From Liopterus haemorrhoidalis (Eukaryota; Arthropoda; Insecta; Coleoptera; Dytiscidae), in NCBI GenBank assembly GCA_963971575.1, contig OZ020617.1:20483403-20547402 (forward strand): a stretch of DNA of 64,000 nucleotides, given 5' to 3'. This document shows positions 46,570 through 56,881 of this stretch, in pieces. Position numbers and translations under genes: made by a program. Numbering within the stretch: the stretch's first letter is position 1; every line of letters starts with the position of its first letter. The notes beneath the pieces were generated by a model, which worked only from the letters and a program-made list of their open reading frames with translations, was not told the DNA's origin and did no database searches.

Positions 46570-47110
46570 TTTTATTTTCATTTATACTTCATGGTATCTT
46601 GAATTAATCAGTTAATGTCAATTTTAATCAAGGACCTGTTTTGAGTAAATGTTTAGTTAAAGTATTTAAAATATTGGTGTTTGAGCAAACGACATCTCAA
46701 ACTTGTAAGAGTAAATTATTCAATATTTACCTTGTAAACTTTACATACATACTCTCTAGCCAAATGTTGAACTTATGTATAAAACATTCGTGTAAACTTC
46801 AGTTTTTGAACTAATATGTTACAAATTTTAATAATTTGCAATTTATGAAACTATCAGTTATGCAAATTAGCATGTTAACTTTGAGTAAAACTTTAGAAAT
46901 TATGAAGTTTAAGTCAAAGATTTTTCGATTAATAAAAGTTGTGATAATTTATTTAATTACATAAATTTATTGCATTGAAGTTCGCTATCGAATCTTGAAG
47001 TGTGGAAACTTACCAAGTTTTCGATTTATATAGTTATAAGTTTAAAATTTATAATGAATAAAATTTTACAAGGATTTTATATATCAGTATAACTATATTT
47101 ACTTACTTAC
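46570..47110. other. AT-rich intergenic DNA
   Basis: No frame or repeat border seen. Confidence 0.4.
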
Positions 47111-47119
47111 TTTTCGTGT

Positions 47120-47440
47120 CCGGAACATCACAACACATTTTGTGAATATGTTGCGGTTTTTATCGCTCTACATTTAGTAGAAATTAGATACTCCATTGTA
47201 CAAGGATCACCCATATTCAGACAGATGTGCATGTGGTCATTGTCCTGTATTGCTTCACATTTGAACAACCTCATCTTCTTCACGAAGTATGCCCAATATC
47301 TTAGATCAGTTAGATTACCTGTAAACACCAATTCTCATCGTTTGACTTCTTTTTCAAAAACAAACGATTTTATTCATTTTTATAAAAATGCAAAAGTTGT
47401 TCGCTTTCAATGACTGTCCAACACAAACGAAATGACGCAG
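47120..47440 (-). pseudogene. Possible LINE tail fragment
   Basis: A 67-codon minus-strand frame (WAYFVKKMRLFKCEAIQDND, then HMHICLNMGDPCTMEYL) has a spaced Cys/His pattern and reads like the end of a retroelement protein. I cannot place it in a family. A decayed repeat is the simplest reading. Confidence 0.3.
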
Positions 47441-48054
47441 TGGGTTGAAAATTTTACAGAAGTTATTTGAAGGTTAAGATTTACGAAAAACAACATTGAT
47501 TTGATACTGGTGGCGCCATCTTTTGTCTAGGCCGATTACTTTTCAACCGCCCCTCATATATGGCTTTAACTATTATTTCCAAGTTATATGGAAATTATTA
47601 CATTTTCAACAGGTTGGGGCAGCAAAATTAATTCTGCCGCTGGCAACGGATCACTCTACTGGCCGCTGGCAACGATTTATTTGACCGTCACTGGCAGTAG
47701 ATACTTTTTATCCAATAAATTCAAATTATATTTATTTTTATAAAATAAATGCTTAAATTTGAAAAAATATTAATTATAACTTAATTTTCAATATATATGT
47801 AGATATAATTTTGACTGACTTTATGAATAGGAGCGGCGCTGATCAAATATATGCTCTAAAAGAGATAATTGTCTGAAAAAGTTTTAGAAACACTAGCCTA
47901 GATGCTAGAGTCCTGCGCGGGCCGGGTAAGCATTAATTAATTCGGGTTCGGGTTGGGCTCGGGCCTCATATTACCAAGCTAGTATTTGGAACAACCGACT
48001 TTTTCGTAATAGATAAAAAAAAAAAAAAATTATGAAGTTTATTTTCATTCATTT

Positions 48055-48592
48055 TTATTAGGGTTTTGTAGGTCACAAACATATCCCCCTAAAAATATAA
48101 ACACATATGTGCTCATCGAAAAAAAATATATTTTTTTATAATTCTGAGTAGGGTATCAAATGAAAGCCTTTGGTACGTGGATTAACGATTAAATTTTTAT
48201 TTTTGCAAAATAAACTATTTTGAAGCGATTTTTTCCAAAATTGTGCAATTTTTTTTTTGTCCCACACTGTAGCCGAGATGTTTTAAACTAAAAATCTGAA
48301 AAAATTCTAAGCAATGTACATTGGTGTGAACCGGAATAGTACAACAGGAATTTTTGATCAGATTATGTTCTTGGAAAAAAACGCATTTTTTTGTGTTTTT
48401 TTGCTAATAATGTACACAAGTTATAACTTTGTAACAAGCTACACTAGAAGGTGTATACTGGTCTAGTGGTTATGACGCTGGCTTCTCTCCCAACTAACTC
48501 GATCGAAAGGGATTGAACCCTGCGAGAAGAGACAATATAATTTTTTGTTTTTTTTTTTTAAATTTTTATATTGTTTAAATTATTTTTTCAAA
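48055..48592 (+). repeat. Composite repeat with tRNA-like segment, copy 2
   Basis: It matches 44285-45011 over its length, but about 190 bp around the GTCT run are missing. The tRNA-like part (GGTCTAGTGGTTATGACGC and GGGATTGAACCC) lies near 48452-48517, followed by a T run. Confidence 0.65.
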
Positions 48593-48599
48593 ATTAAAT

Positions 48600-48935
48600 T
48601 TGCAGGAAATTTGTCCTGCAAATTTGCAAAATTTTTGGGCCTTACATCATATCAATACAACAAGTACACTAGGAACAGAAATTTACGAAGTTGACAGCTA
48701 TATGAATTTAAATAAGAATGAGCAAATTGACCTCAAAAATGTGTTAGATTGGTGGAAAAATCATGATCATGAACTTTTAAATTTAGCAAAAGTTGCAAAA
48801 TGTGTACTTTGTATCCTTGCTAGTAGTTCATCTTCGGATAGAAATTAGTTCGGCGGGCTTAACCGTGCAAAATAGACGGACAAGTTTAAGTAGTGATAGT
48901 GTGGATTCCATTTTGTTTTCACAAATTAATTTATA
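48600..48935 (+). pseudogene. hAT transposase C-terminal dimerisation region, broken
   Basis: The plus strand encodes EVDSYMNLNKNEQIDLKNVL, DWWKNHDHELLNLAKVAKCV, then ILASSSSSDRN and a stop. A second frame continues with SSAGLTVQNRRTSLSSDSV and DSILFSQINL. This is the hATC dimerisation domain: the W-W-x-x-N/H block, L-A-K-x-x-K-x-x-L, then S-S-x-x-S-E-R, and the L-S-x-x-x-V-D-x-L/I-L-F end. An indel near 48840 shifts the frame. The catalytic part is gone. Position and strand fit the surrounding hAT element. Confidence 0.75.
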
Positions 48936-49060
48936 AAAAAAACTTTTAGTAAATAGTTTTAGTAATAATTGAACATTTAGTAAAAAAACTTTAAACATTA
49001 AAAGTACCGTGTAGCGTGTAGGAAAAGGTGAGTGAAATTTTAACGATTTTATTATATTAA

Positions 49061-50367
49061 GGGCCGAGAGTTCCAGTTCCTAATAAACTCCCTAATAGTT
49101 ATTAGATACATAATATATTTATGAAGCTAATAAATTTATTGGTGATTTCCAAGTTACAAAATCCTTCTAATAGTTTATTAGCAACATATTTTTTGTTTTT
49201 GTATTGGTATTTCTTATGAAGATAGTAACACGGTGCAAGAGGGATAGAGCTACACGTAAATTTGTAGAGCTAAAGTCAGAGCCGCAGTAAGGAAAACTTG
49301 CGCTAGGGGCAGAGCCGTGTTTTGGCGCCCTTTTGTAAATAAAAACAAGGTTCTTACCTCTCAAAATTTAAGTGATGAGCAAAACAAAAAAGGTCCTCAC
49401 CTTCCAAAATCCAAGTGACGAGCAAAAAAAAAAGGTCCTCATCTTCGCAATGGCGCCCTTTTCTTTAGTGCGCTAGGGGCTGTCGCCCCCCCCCCTTACT
49501 GTGACTCTGGCTAAAGTGAGATGAAATTTTTACACTGAATATTTTGACATTAAATATTTTGACAATAAATAGTTTGACTTTACATTCAATGACATTACGT
49601 ATATTTTTCTTAAAATGACAATTAAACGGCGTTCAACAAATTTTATCACAGAAAAAGAGGACAATATAGATAGAAGAGAAGTTAATAAAAATAGCATTTT
49701 ATAATACAAAAGTGACTGAAAACATGAAGACAGCCATATTTTGCTTTATTTTACATTCCTTAAACAATATGAATTAAACTTATCAGCAATTTTCAGCCAC
49801 ACATCTTCTGCTAATAATTGCGTCTGTCTTCTTATTTTCTATCATTTTTATATAAATAGTAATGCTTAAAGTATTGTTTCTAATGTGTTGTAAACGTAAT
49901 TGAAATAAATACATATGTAAAAATAAAAGACATGTTTATTTAAAACTATATATTTATATATTGTTCTTTATATATCACATTTACAATAAATGCCCAAAAT
50001 ATTCTAAAAACGGTTGCCCATAATTTATAAATTCATCCAAACAGATCGTCGATTTCGTCAAAATACTACTAAAATGTATATAAAACACTAAAATTACTAT
50101 TATAGAAATGTTTAAAAACTACACATTCGTATATTCTTTTAAAATTATACTGTTTTTCAATTAAAATTGAAATATTAACACATTTTGAGAACTTGTTTTT
50201 GGTTATATGTCACTTTATTAAACACTTCATGTTGCCTATAAGTTATTAGACAATTAAGCCTATTTATTAGCAACCTAATAACTATTTCGGGGTGGAACTT
50301 GCGGGAAAAAAATTATGTTGCTAATAAACTTATTGGACAGTTTATTAGCAACTGGAACTCTCGGCCC
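49061..50367. mobile_element. Harbinger-like non-autonomous element, TSD TAA
   Basis: The inverted ends are GGGCCGAGAGTTCCAGTT on both sides, extending to about 29 bp with one mismatch. They are flanked by TAA at 49058-49060 and 50368-50370. A GGG start and a 3 bp TWA duplication fit PIF/Harbinger. The 1307 bp have no transposase frame; AT-rich DNA with scattered ATTTTGACATTAA-type repeats fills most of it. It is inserted in the hAT at 47907-50623. Confidence 0.8.
49277..49509. mobile_element. hAT MITE (233 bp), TSD GCTAAAGT
   Basis: It starts CAGAGCCGCAGTAAGG and ends CCTTACTGTGACTCTG, flanked by the perfect 8 bp duplication GCTAAAGT at 49269-49276 and 49510-49517. Inside, GCGCTAGGGGC is repeated, and the block around AAGTGA(T/C)GAGCAAAA with AGGTCCTCA is tandemly duplicated. 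It is non-coding. Confidence 0.85.
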
Positions 50368-50631
50368 TAAGAATTTTACAAGCGCATTTTTGATAAATTA
50401 CATTAGCATCTGCATTTTAGATGTGATTAATTTTTTGGAAAATCATGTTGTTAAACGCCCTAAATAAATAAATAAAAAATTTGAAAAAATAATTTTTTGG
50501 GCCTAGTTAAAAATTATTCGGGATCGGGCCGGGTACGTGTAATCATTTTTGAGAAAAAAAATGGGTTCGGGTTGGGCCGGGCCAGGTAATTTATAAAAAA
50601 AATAAGCCCGTGCAGGGCTCTATTAGATGCT

Positions 50632-51026
50632 GATATAGGTCCACGATATGAGAGGATTTACGTCACTAATAAAAGTCACTAAACCACTGTCGCCACTTTT
50701 TATTATGGTTACATGCGAACGTTTTTGTAAATACAGATCACTGCCACCTACTTACATATAGATATAATACTTATATATAGATATAATATTAATACAATAA
50801 CAAATATGTTTCACGCACTGTGTTAAGAATTTGGTTATAAACACAAAATCCAAACCTTTAAGATTAAGGAATATCACAAGCCAATTTGACACATATAAGT
50901 AATCAAATACGGCTGAATGCTGAATCACATATAAACAACGCAGCTGTTAATACTATAAATAGAAGCAAATTAAAAACCTTAATTTTTAGTCAAAATTGTT
51001 GATAAATAAAATTATAATAGTTGATT
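50632..51026. other. Short intergenic stretch between the hAT and the errantivirus
   Basis: A duplicated TATATAGATATAATA motif near 50757-50790 is the only structure seen. Confidence 0.5.
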
Positions 51027-51030
51027 CCCA

Positions 51031-51266
51031 AAATAACTGACTGAGATTCAATTAGATCTTTTTAAAAAGTTTTTATTTTATTTAACACACTTCAAAAACA
51101 GTTACAATTCTTATTTGAATCTAATTTAAACTAACTTGTTTTAACAAAAGATAAAATTATACAAAAAGCATTTGTCTCAGTTTTCATTCACTTTTATAAG
51201 GAAAAAAGATGCTGACGGGTGTTGGTCACACGTGACGTCATGGTCAGCGTTTCGTTACACATAACT
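51031..51266 (-). repeat. 3' LTR of the errantivirus
   Basis: 236 bp, identical to 58637-58872. On the minus strand it runs from AGTTATGTGTAACG to CAGTTATTT. Poly(A) signals of the AATAAA type occur at about 51072-51082. Confidence 0.95.
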
Positions 51267-51277
51267 CCTCCGCCGTT
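51267..51277 (-). promoter_or_regulatory. Polypurine tract
   Basis: ACGGCGGAGG directly precedes the 3' LTR on the minus strand and overlaps the end of env. A purine run here primes plus-strand DNA synthesis in retroelements. Confidence 0.7.
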
Positions 51278-52998
51278 ACTTGAGAACATTGGGGCAGACA
51301 ATGTTCGATGACCTCTGCATTGGAATCGGCACGGTTTCGATTTTCTTCTTACGTCTTATCTTCATCAGGTGTAGTACTACTGATGTTGAAATGGAAATGA
51401 TCAGGATGACGTAGATGAGAATGGTGTAGATGCTGATCTTCTGGTACTGGACTCTTGGATTATTGATTTGATTGATTTCTTCCTTCTGCTGTTCTAACTT
51501 CTTTTGAATTTGATTTAATTCTTCCAAATTCAAAGTGTTTAATTTTGTAGGCTCATATTTTAGTAAGGCTTCTTTTGGAAAATCAGAATTCGTAATGTAG
51601 TCTTGATTAGGCAGGCGGATTTTCTCGAATTTTGAATTTTTATTCTTGAATGTTCTAATGATTGTTTCTTGTATTTTTACTTCGCATTTGTCTTCTGCGT
51701 TGAATACGTAGCTGCCTTTTAATGTTATATGTTCTTGATTTTCTTCACATTTTTGAACCGCTACGGTGTCTTGTGGTGCAATTATTAACCATTGATCTTC
51801 TTTGATTTTTTGAATTTTCGGTTCATTGATTTTTATAGATACAGCTTGGCATGATGTGTTCTTCTCATGGATTAACAGCTGGACTTCGCATGGAATGGTG
51901 CCTTGAAGTTTCGTTGTGTGGAGTCCGTGACATATATAATTTTCGTTGCTGATTTCCAGGCATTCTTCGTTCGTATAACCGTAGTACAACTCATTTATTA
52001 GGAGGTTTTTGGTACTAGGTATTATGGCTTTAAATGAATCATTGTAAGGAGTGGGTAGAGGTAACAGGCGATAGTAATCATACTTATCTGGCTCTACAAT
52101 AGGAATTTCTAATATAAAAATTATTGAATTATTTTTCATGTAACTTTTAATTTCTAATATCTTTTCAAATAAAAGAATATTTTCTAATTCAGGTTTAAAA
52201 GGAAATTTTGAATTACTTAATTGCTTTTCTGCATTTACAATTTCAATGAGTAGATCTGATGGGTCTGTCAGTGAATTGTGAAAAGTGTTCAATTTAGAAA
52301 ATGTAATGGCTACTTCAATTTTTCCTAGTGCATCATATATAATCTGATAGGAACTAGATATCTGTGATATTACCATGTGCAACAAGAGATAGTGATCCTG
52401 TCCTACTAAATTTAATTTAGTCTTCTCAATTACACGTTCTAATTGGGTAATTCTAGCATGTAAAACCATTTGATCGTGCTCTAAGTTTTTTGCATTTTCA
52501 TTAAATTTTGAAATTGATTCCTGTATCATAGAACTTTGACTTACTAGTACATTTTTAATTTTCTCTTGATTATTAGTTAACGCTGTCACGATAGTATCAT
52601 ATTTTTCGGCATCAGCTTGATCTAAGTTTCCAGTGATCGTTTTTATTAATGATCCTAAACCATTTATAAGTGCTCTTTTTGATCTTTTACTAAAATTTGG
52701 AATTAATTGATATATTTGATTTTGAATTTTCTTTTCAAAAACTTCTACAATTTTATATGAATTTCTAAATTCTTTTTCATAACTGTTTTCTCTTAGGATA
52801 GCGCGTTTAATTCGTCCAAAGGATTTTTGTAAGGTGGTATATTCTGTGATAAGGTCTGTCAAGTCATAATTCAGTATAAAAGTCCATTGGTCGATTTTGT
52901 TCTGTGTCTTTCCTAATTTTACAGGTAATAGTCCTGGATTGTCATTCATGTCATAGAATTTAGTGTGTCCATCATGGAAGATGATTGGTAAAATTAAT
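51276..52998 (-). CDS. env: Env: F-like envelope fusion glycoprotein (main exon)
   Basis: This is a type I membrane glycoprotein like the F proteins of baculoviruses, which mediate membrane fusion. Numbering from the first in-frame ATG (52949, 557 residues): a furin-type site RSKR at 89-92, then ALINGLGSLIKTITGNLD, the expected fusion-peptide region; a coiled-coil-prone stretch at about 110-200; a Cys-rich part at about 330-430; a membrane segment at about 505-529; and a basic tail of 27 residues. That ATG gives no signal peptide. The frame is open upstream to an AG acceptor at 53000-52999 and through a hydrophobic segment. A 20-nt coding leader exon (58383-58364) would join in phase. No stop or frameshift interrupts the frame. 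The stop codon lies next to the polypurine tract. Confidence 0.9.
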
Positions 52999-55900
52999 CT
53001 GGAACAACAGGGGGTTTTTTAATTTCTTTCATGTGAACAGTTTCTGTCTTATCGGGATTCTTATCGTTCGCAATTTCAAGTCTGTTCCTGTCTAATAACT
53101 TAACGACTTTATATGGTCCAAGAAATCTTTTAGAATTCTTGTTTCTCGCTTGGGAATTGACTTTATACACGATTTGTCCGATCTTAAATTCATTATTACT
53201 GTCTCCTTTCGTGTTAGTTTTAGCTACGATTTTAATTTTCTTTTCTTTTAGTTTTTCGCTAATTTCATTATAGACATGTTTTAATTTTTCTTTGTGATTA
53301 TCTGCGTATTCCGAAAAGAATGAGTTAGGGGTAAAAATCTCAATAGGGTTTCGTAAATCTGTGTGTCCAAATGTTAATTCTAAAGGTGTAAAATTCGTGG
53401 AACTATGTATAGAATTATTATAAGCTATAATTGCATAGTCCATCAGGTTTTCGTCCGTTTGGGGGTAAATTTCTTTCAATATTCTTAAGTGTTCGATTAT
53501 GGTAGAATGAAATCTCTCTACTATCGAGTTCGATTCATGGTGTCCGCTAGTAGTGAAATGGGTATTAATATTGTGGGTCTTTAACAATTCTTTAACTGTT
53601 ACATTGTCAAATTCTTTGCCTTTATCTACTATAAAATTTTGGGGTATGCCAAATGAGGTAAAATATTTTATTAATGCGTACGAAATATGTATGGCGGTTT
53701 TTCCAGAAATTTGATAAGCTTGTGCAAATTTGCTGAAAGCGTCTACAACTGTTAAATAATTTTTTGCGTCAAACGTGAAAACGTCTATGTGAACTATTTG
53801 AAAAGGTTTACTTGGCGTTTCCGTGACCATTAATGGTACATATGGCTTTTTCCTAGCATATTTCGATCTTTGGCATATTTCACAGGAATTTATAAAATTT
53901 GAAATCGAATTTTTCATATTTTTCCAGTAATAGTTTTTTCTTAAATGTTCAAGGGTTTCAACTATTCCTCTGTGGTTCGTTTTTCCTTCGTGGTGATGTT
54001 TCATAAGAAGAATTTGTTCTTCAGGGTCTGACACGGTATTAACTTGCTTTAAACAGCAAATTAATTTAGTTCCTTTTTCCGAAAAGTTTTGCAAATAAAC
54101 TCTACAAAAATTTTGATATAACTTGTCCGTTTGAAAGTAAATGTAATAGGTATTTTTGGGATCTGTATAATTCTTTATGAATTCTACGATTAATTTATCG
54201 TTGTTGGTTTCAGGAATTTTTACAGAAATTATTTTACAATTTTCGTACTTATCATTTGTAACTTGTAATTTAGGATAAGGACTCGTAAAAACTAGAATTT
54301 GGTGGATTTTATTATTTATAATTTCGTCTAAAATCGGGATACCGTCATTCGTTGTTTCATTGAAAGTCGAATGTTGGGTAGATGCGGTTAATGTTTGTTC
54401 TTGTTCAGACGCGGTGTCAGTTTCACTTGTCTGAGTAATGTCTATGAACTCATCAGCTGTGTCCGTATCTTCCTCGTTAACAATGTCACGATTCGCGATA
54501 AGTTTATGCGTGGGTGGATCAGCTGAACGTATTAATCTATTTTCTAAGATTTTAAATTTGGGATTCTTTTTTCCAGTAGAAGTGGAAGGTTCTGGATTTT
54601 CATAGATTGAAGGTGGTGGAATATTTTCCGCTAGATTTCTAAGATAGTCTAAAACGTTTTGATTTACGTCTCCGGGGTTATTAATAACCGATTCATCTTC
54701 AAGAGCATTAATTTGAATACGTGAAAGAGAATCTGCTACTAAGTTATGCTTTCCTTTTTTGTATAGGATAGTATAGTCAAATTCTTCTAAACGAAGTCTC
54801 CAACGTACTAATTTAGAATTTGGTTCTTTGAGACTAAATAACCATGTGAGGGGTCGGTGATCTGTATAGATCGTAAATTTGCGTCCATAGAGATATGGGC
54901 GGAAGTGTTTGCAGGCCCAAACTATGGCTAATAGTTCTTTTTCTATAGTGGAATATCGGGTTTCTGAATCGTTGAGGGTTCTAGATGCGTATGCTATAGG
55001 TTTATCATTGGGTACGTTACCTTGGGATAGAACAGAACCAATTGCATAATTACTGGCATCTGTAGTTAATATAAATGGTTTTTCAAAGTCCGGGTATTGA
55101 AGGATGGGTTCATTTATAAGTACGTCTTTACAAATTTTGAAACAATTAACAAATTCGTTATCATGTAAAACTTTAGCGTTCTTTTTCAAACATTTTGTCA
55201 TAGGTCTGGTAATTTTTGCAAAATTAGGGATGAAACGTCGGTAATAACCCAATAATCCTAAAAATGATTTAATTTCTTTTTGTGTCGTTGGTATCGGAAA
55301 GTTTTTTATAGAATGAATTTTGTCAGGGTTCGGTTTAATTCCCTCAGGTGTAATTATATGTCCTAAGTACTGTACTGTCGTTTGTAAGAATTCAGTCTTG
55401 TCTAGTTGTACTTTAAAATTTCCTGATTTTAATCTTTCAAAAATCGATCGCATGGTTGCAAGATGTTCCTGCAGGGAGGTACTAAAAATTATCACGTCGT
55501 CTAAATATACGAGGCACGAATTTACTCCTCTTAGAACGTTGTTCATTACGCGCTGAAAGGTGGAAGGGGCGTTTTTTAGTCCAAAGGGCATCCGGGTGAA
55601 TTCGTAATGACCTTCGTTAGTGGAAAATGCTGTTTTCTGAATATCATCGGGATCGACTTCGATCTGATGAAATCCGCTCGCTAGATCGATAGTTGTGAAA
55701 TAGTTAGCCTTTCCTAGTTTGTCCAAAATATCTGTTATATTAGGTAAGGGATACTTGTCGTCGATCGTTTTCTCGTTCAACTTGCGATAATCGATCACAA
55801 GTCGCCATTTCCGCTTACCGGAAGCATCGAATTTCTTCGGTACTATCCAGATTGGGCTAGACCAGGGGGATACACTTTCTTGAATGATACCTTGCTCTAA

Positions 55901-56881
55901 TAATTTTGACATTTGGGATTTCACCTCTTGTTTATGGACTTCGGGGAACCGATACGATTTTGTGAAAATCGGGGTATCGTCCTTTAATTTAATTTTATGT
56001 CTGATTTGATTTGAGAAGGTCAGGGGTATGCCTTCACAATAAAAGATATCTCTGTACTCGAAACAGACTTTCCTGATCGCTTCTTTCTCTTCGCGATTGC
56101 AATGGTCAAGTCTTAAATTTTTTAAATTTTGTTTTAATTTATCGTCGTGATCTTTCGTTAGAATATCCTCTGTCTCCATTTTTTCGACAAAGTTAATATC
56201 TATGGAATTTAGATTTTCAGTTTCAAAGGGCTCTAACAGATCTAACTCTGCAGGGTTTTCATTAACGTTAGTAACCGTGGTTATTGCATAGTGATTTGAA
56301 ATATTAACAAGGGCTTTTGGTGTTTCTAAACCGTTTCCAAAATTTTGATAATTTATAATTCCTAAACCGTTAGCTTGATTTACTGGTACTTTTATTACTT
56401 TAACAGATCGAGGCGGTATAGTAGTATTAAAAATTTTGAAATTATTTTCTATGTTTGCGGAATTTTCCAATCCAAAAATTATCGGAATTTTCGCGTAAGG
56501 GGTTTTCAATAATTTGCAATTTACGTTTACGGTTGCATTTAGTTGTTTTAACAAATCTACACCTATTAAACCGTCGAATTTATTGCTAAAATCGAAAAGG
56601 TAAAATTTGTGTTTTTGTCTTACTTTAAAGACTTTAAAAAGCGGTATCTCTCCAACTTCGTTATGAGAAGATATATTGTGTGCAGATTGTATAGTGAAAT
56701 TTTCGTTATATATAAAATTCGGGTAAAATTCGTATGCTAGTTCGGGTCGCATTAAACTTTTACTACTGCCGGTGTCAATTAGAAATTTTGCATTTAGTTC
56801 CGGAATGAAGATGTAAGGTAAATTTGAATTTAGTGCGTGTAAATGTATTAAGTTACTGTGCTCGAACTCGAGACCTGTTGA
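52994..56881 (-). CDS. pol: Pol: protease, reverse transcriptase, RNase H, integrase
   Basis: The frame is open from the -1 shift site at the end of gag to the stop at 52994. An internal ATG at 56752 is not a credible start, because the protease active site FLIDTGSS lies just before it. Numbered from that ATG: reverse transcriptase at about 260-470 with Asp355 and the active box YLDD at 416-419; RNase H at about 560-680 (TTDAS, IEKELL, YTDHRPL); integrase zinc finger H921, H927, C957, C960; catalytic triad D990, D1043, E1079 (D,D35E). A GPY-type segment, LGPYKVVKLLDRNRL, closes the protein. All catalytic residues are present. The region at about 690-890 is a variable linker rich in Asp, Glu and Thr. 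Gag and Pol would be made as one polyprotein by -1 frameshifting. Confidence 0.95.
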   Translation of the reverse strand, partial: STGLEFEHSNLIHLHALNSNLPYIFIPELNAKFLIDTGSSKSLMRPELAYEFYPNFIYNENFTIQSAHNISSHNEVGEIPLFKVFKVRQKHKFYLFDFSNKFDGLIGVDLLKQLNATVNVNCKLLKTPYAKIPIIFGLENSANIENNFKIFNTTIPPRSVKVIKVPVNQANGLGIINYQNFGNGLETPKALVNISNHYAITTVTNVNENPAELDLLEPFETENLNSIDINFVEKMETEDILTKDHDDKLKQNLKNLRLDHCNREEKEAIRKVCFEYRDIFYCEGIPLTFSNQIRHKIKLKDDTPIFTKSYRFPEVHKQEVKSQMSKLLEQGIIQESVSPWSSPIWIVPKKFDASGKRKWRLVIDYRKLNEKTIDDKYPLPNITDILDKLGKANYFTTIDLASGFHQIEVDPDDIQKTAFSTNEGHYEFTRMPFGLKNAPSTFQRVMNNVLRGVNSCLVYLDDVIIFSTSLQEHLATMRSIFERLKSGNFKVQLDKTEFLQTTVQYLGHIITPEGIKPNPDKIHSIKNFPIPTTQKEIKSFLGLLGYYRRFIPNFAKITRPMTKCLKKNAKVLHDNEFVNCFKICKDVLINEPILQYPDFEKPFILTTDASNYAIGSVLSQGNVPNDKPIAYASRTLNDSETRYSTIEKELLAIVWACKHFRPYLYGRKFTIYTDHRPLTWLFSLKEPNSKLVRWRLRLEEFDYTILYKKGKHNLVADSLSRIQINALEDESVINNPGDVNQNVLDYLRNLAENIPPPSIYENPEPSTSTGKKNPKFKILENRLIRSADPPTHKLIANRDIVNEEDTDTADEFIDITQTSETDTASEQEQTLTASTQHSTFNETTNDGIPILDEIINNKIHQILVFTSPYPKLQVTNDKYENCKIISVKIPETNNDKLIVEFIKNYTDPKNTYYIYFQTDKLYQNFCRVYLQNFSEKGTKLICCLKQVNTVSDPEEQILLMKHHHEGKTNHRGIVETLEHLRKNYYWKNMKNSISNFINSCEICQRSKYARKKPYVPLMVTETPSKPFQIVHIDVFTFDAKNYLTVVDAFSKFAQAYQISGKTAIHISYALIKYFTSFGIPQNFIVDKGKEFDNVTVKELLKTHNINTHFTTSGHHESNSIVERFHSTIIEHLRILKEIYPQTDENLMDYAIIAYNNSIHSSTNFTPLELTFGHTDLRNPIEIFTPNSFFSEYADNHKEKLKHVYNEISEKLKEKKIKIVAKTNTKGDSNNEFKIGQIVYKVNSQARNKNSKRFLGPYKVVKLLDRNRLEIANDKNPDKTETVHMKEIKKPPVVPD
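52999..53010 (-). promoter_or_regulatory. Predicted env splice acceptor
   Basis: The minus strand reads CCCCTGTTGTTCCAG|A: a pyrimidine-rich run ending in CAG, at the last codons of pol. In-frame stop TAA lies a few codons upstream of it in the env frame, so env can only be entered by splicing or by the internal ATG at 52949. Confidence 0.7.

Larger units (their letters stand above)
47907..50623 (+). mobile_element. hAT element carrying nested insertions, TSD TAGATGCT
   Basis: The ends are AGAGTCCTGCGCGGGCCGGG on the left and, in reverse, ATAGAGCCCTGCACGGGC on the right. They are flanked by the perfect 8 bp duplication TAGATGCT at 47899-47906 and 50624-50631. The interior keeps a transposase C-terminal fragment on the plus strand (48600-48935). 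It hosts a composite repeat (48055-48592), a Harbinger-like element (49061-50367) and, inside that, a hAT MITE (49277-49509). Confidence 0.85.

Noticed and set aside
52949..52949. ATG at 52949 as the natural env start
   Set aside because: It gives no signal peptide, and the frame extends upstream to a matching splice acceptor, so a spliced start is more likely.
56752..56752. ATG at 56752 as the pol start
   Set aside because: It would cut off the protease active site just upstream in the same frame.
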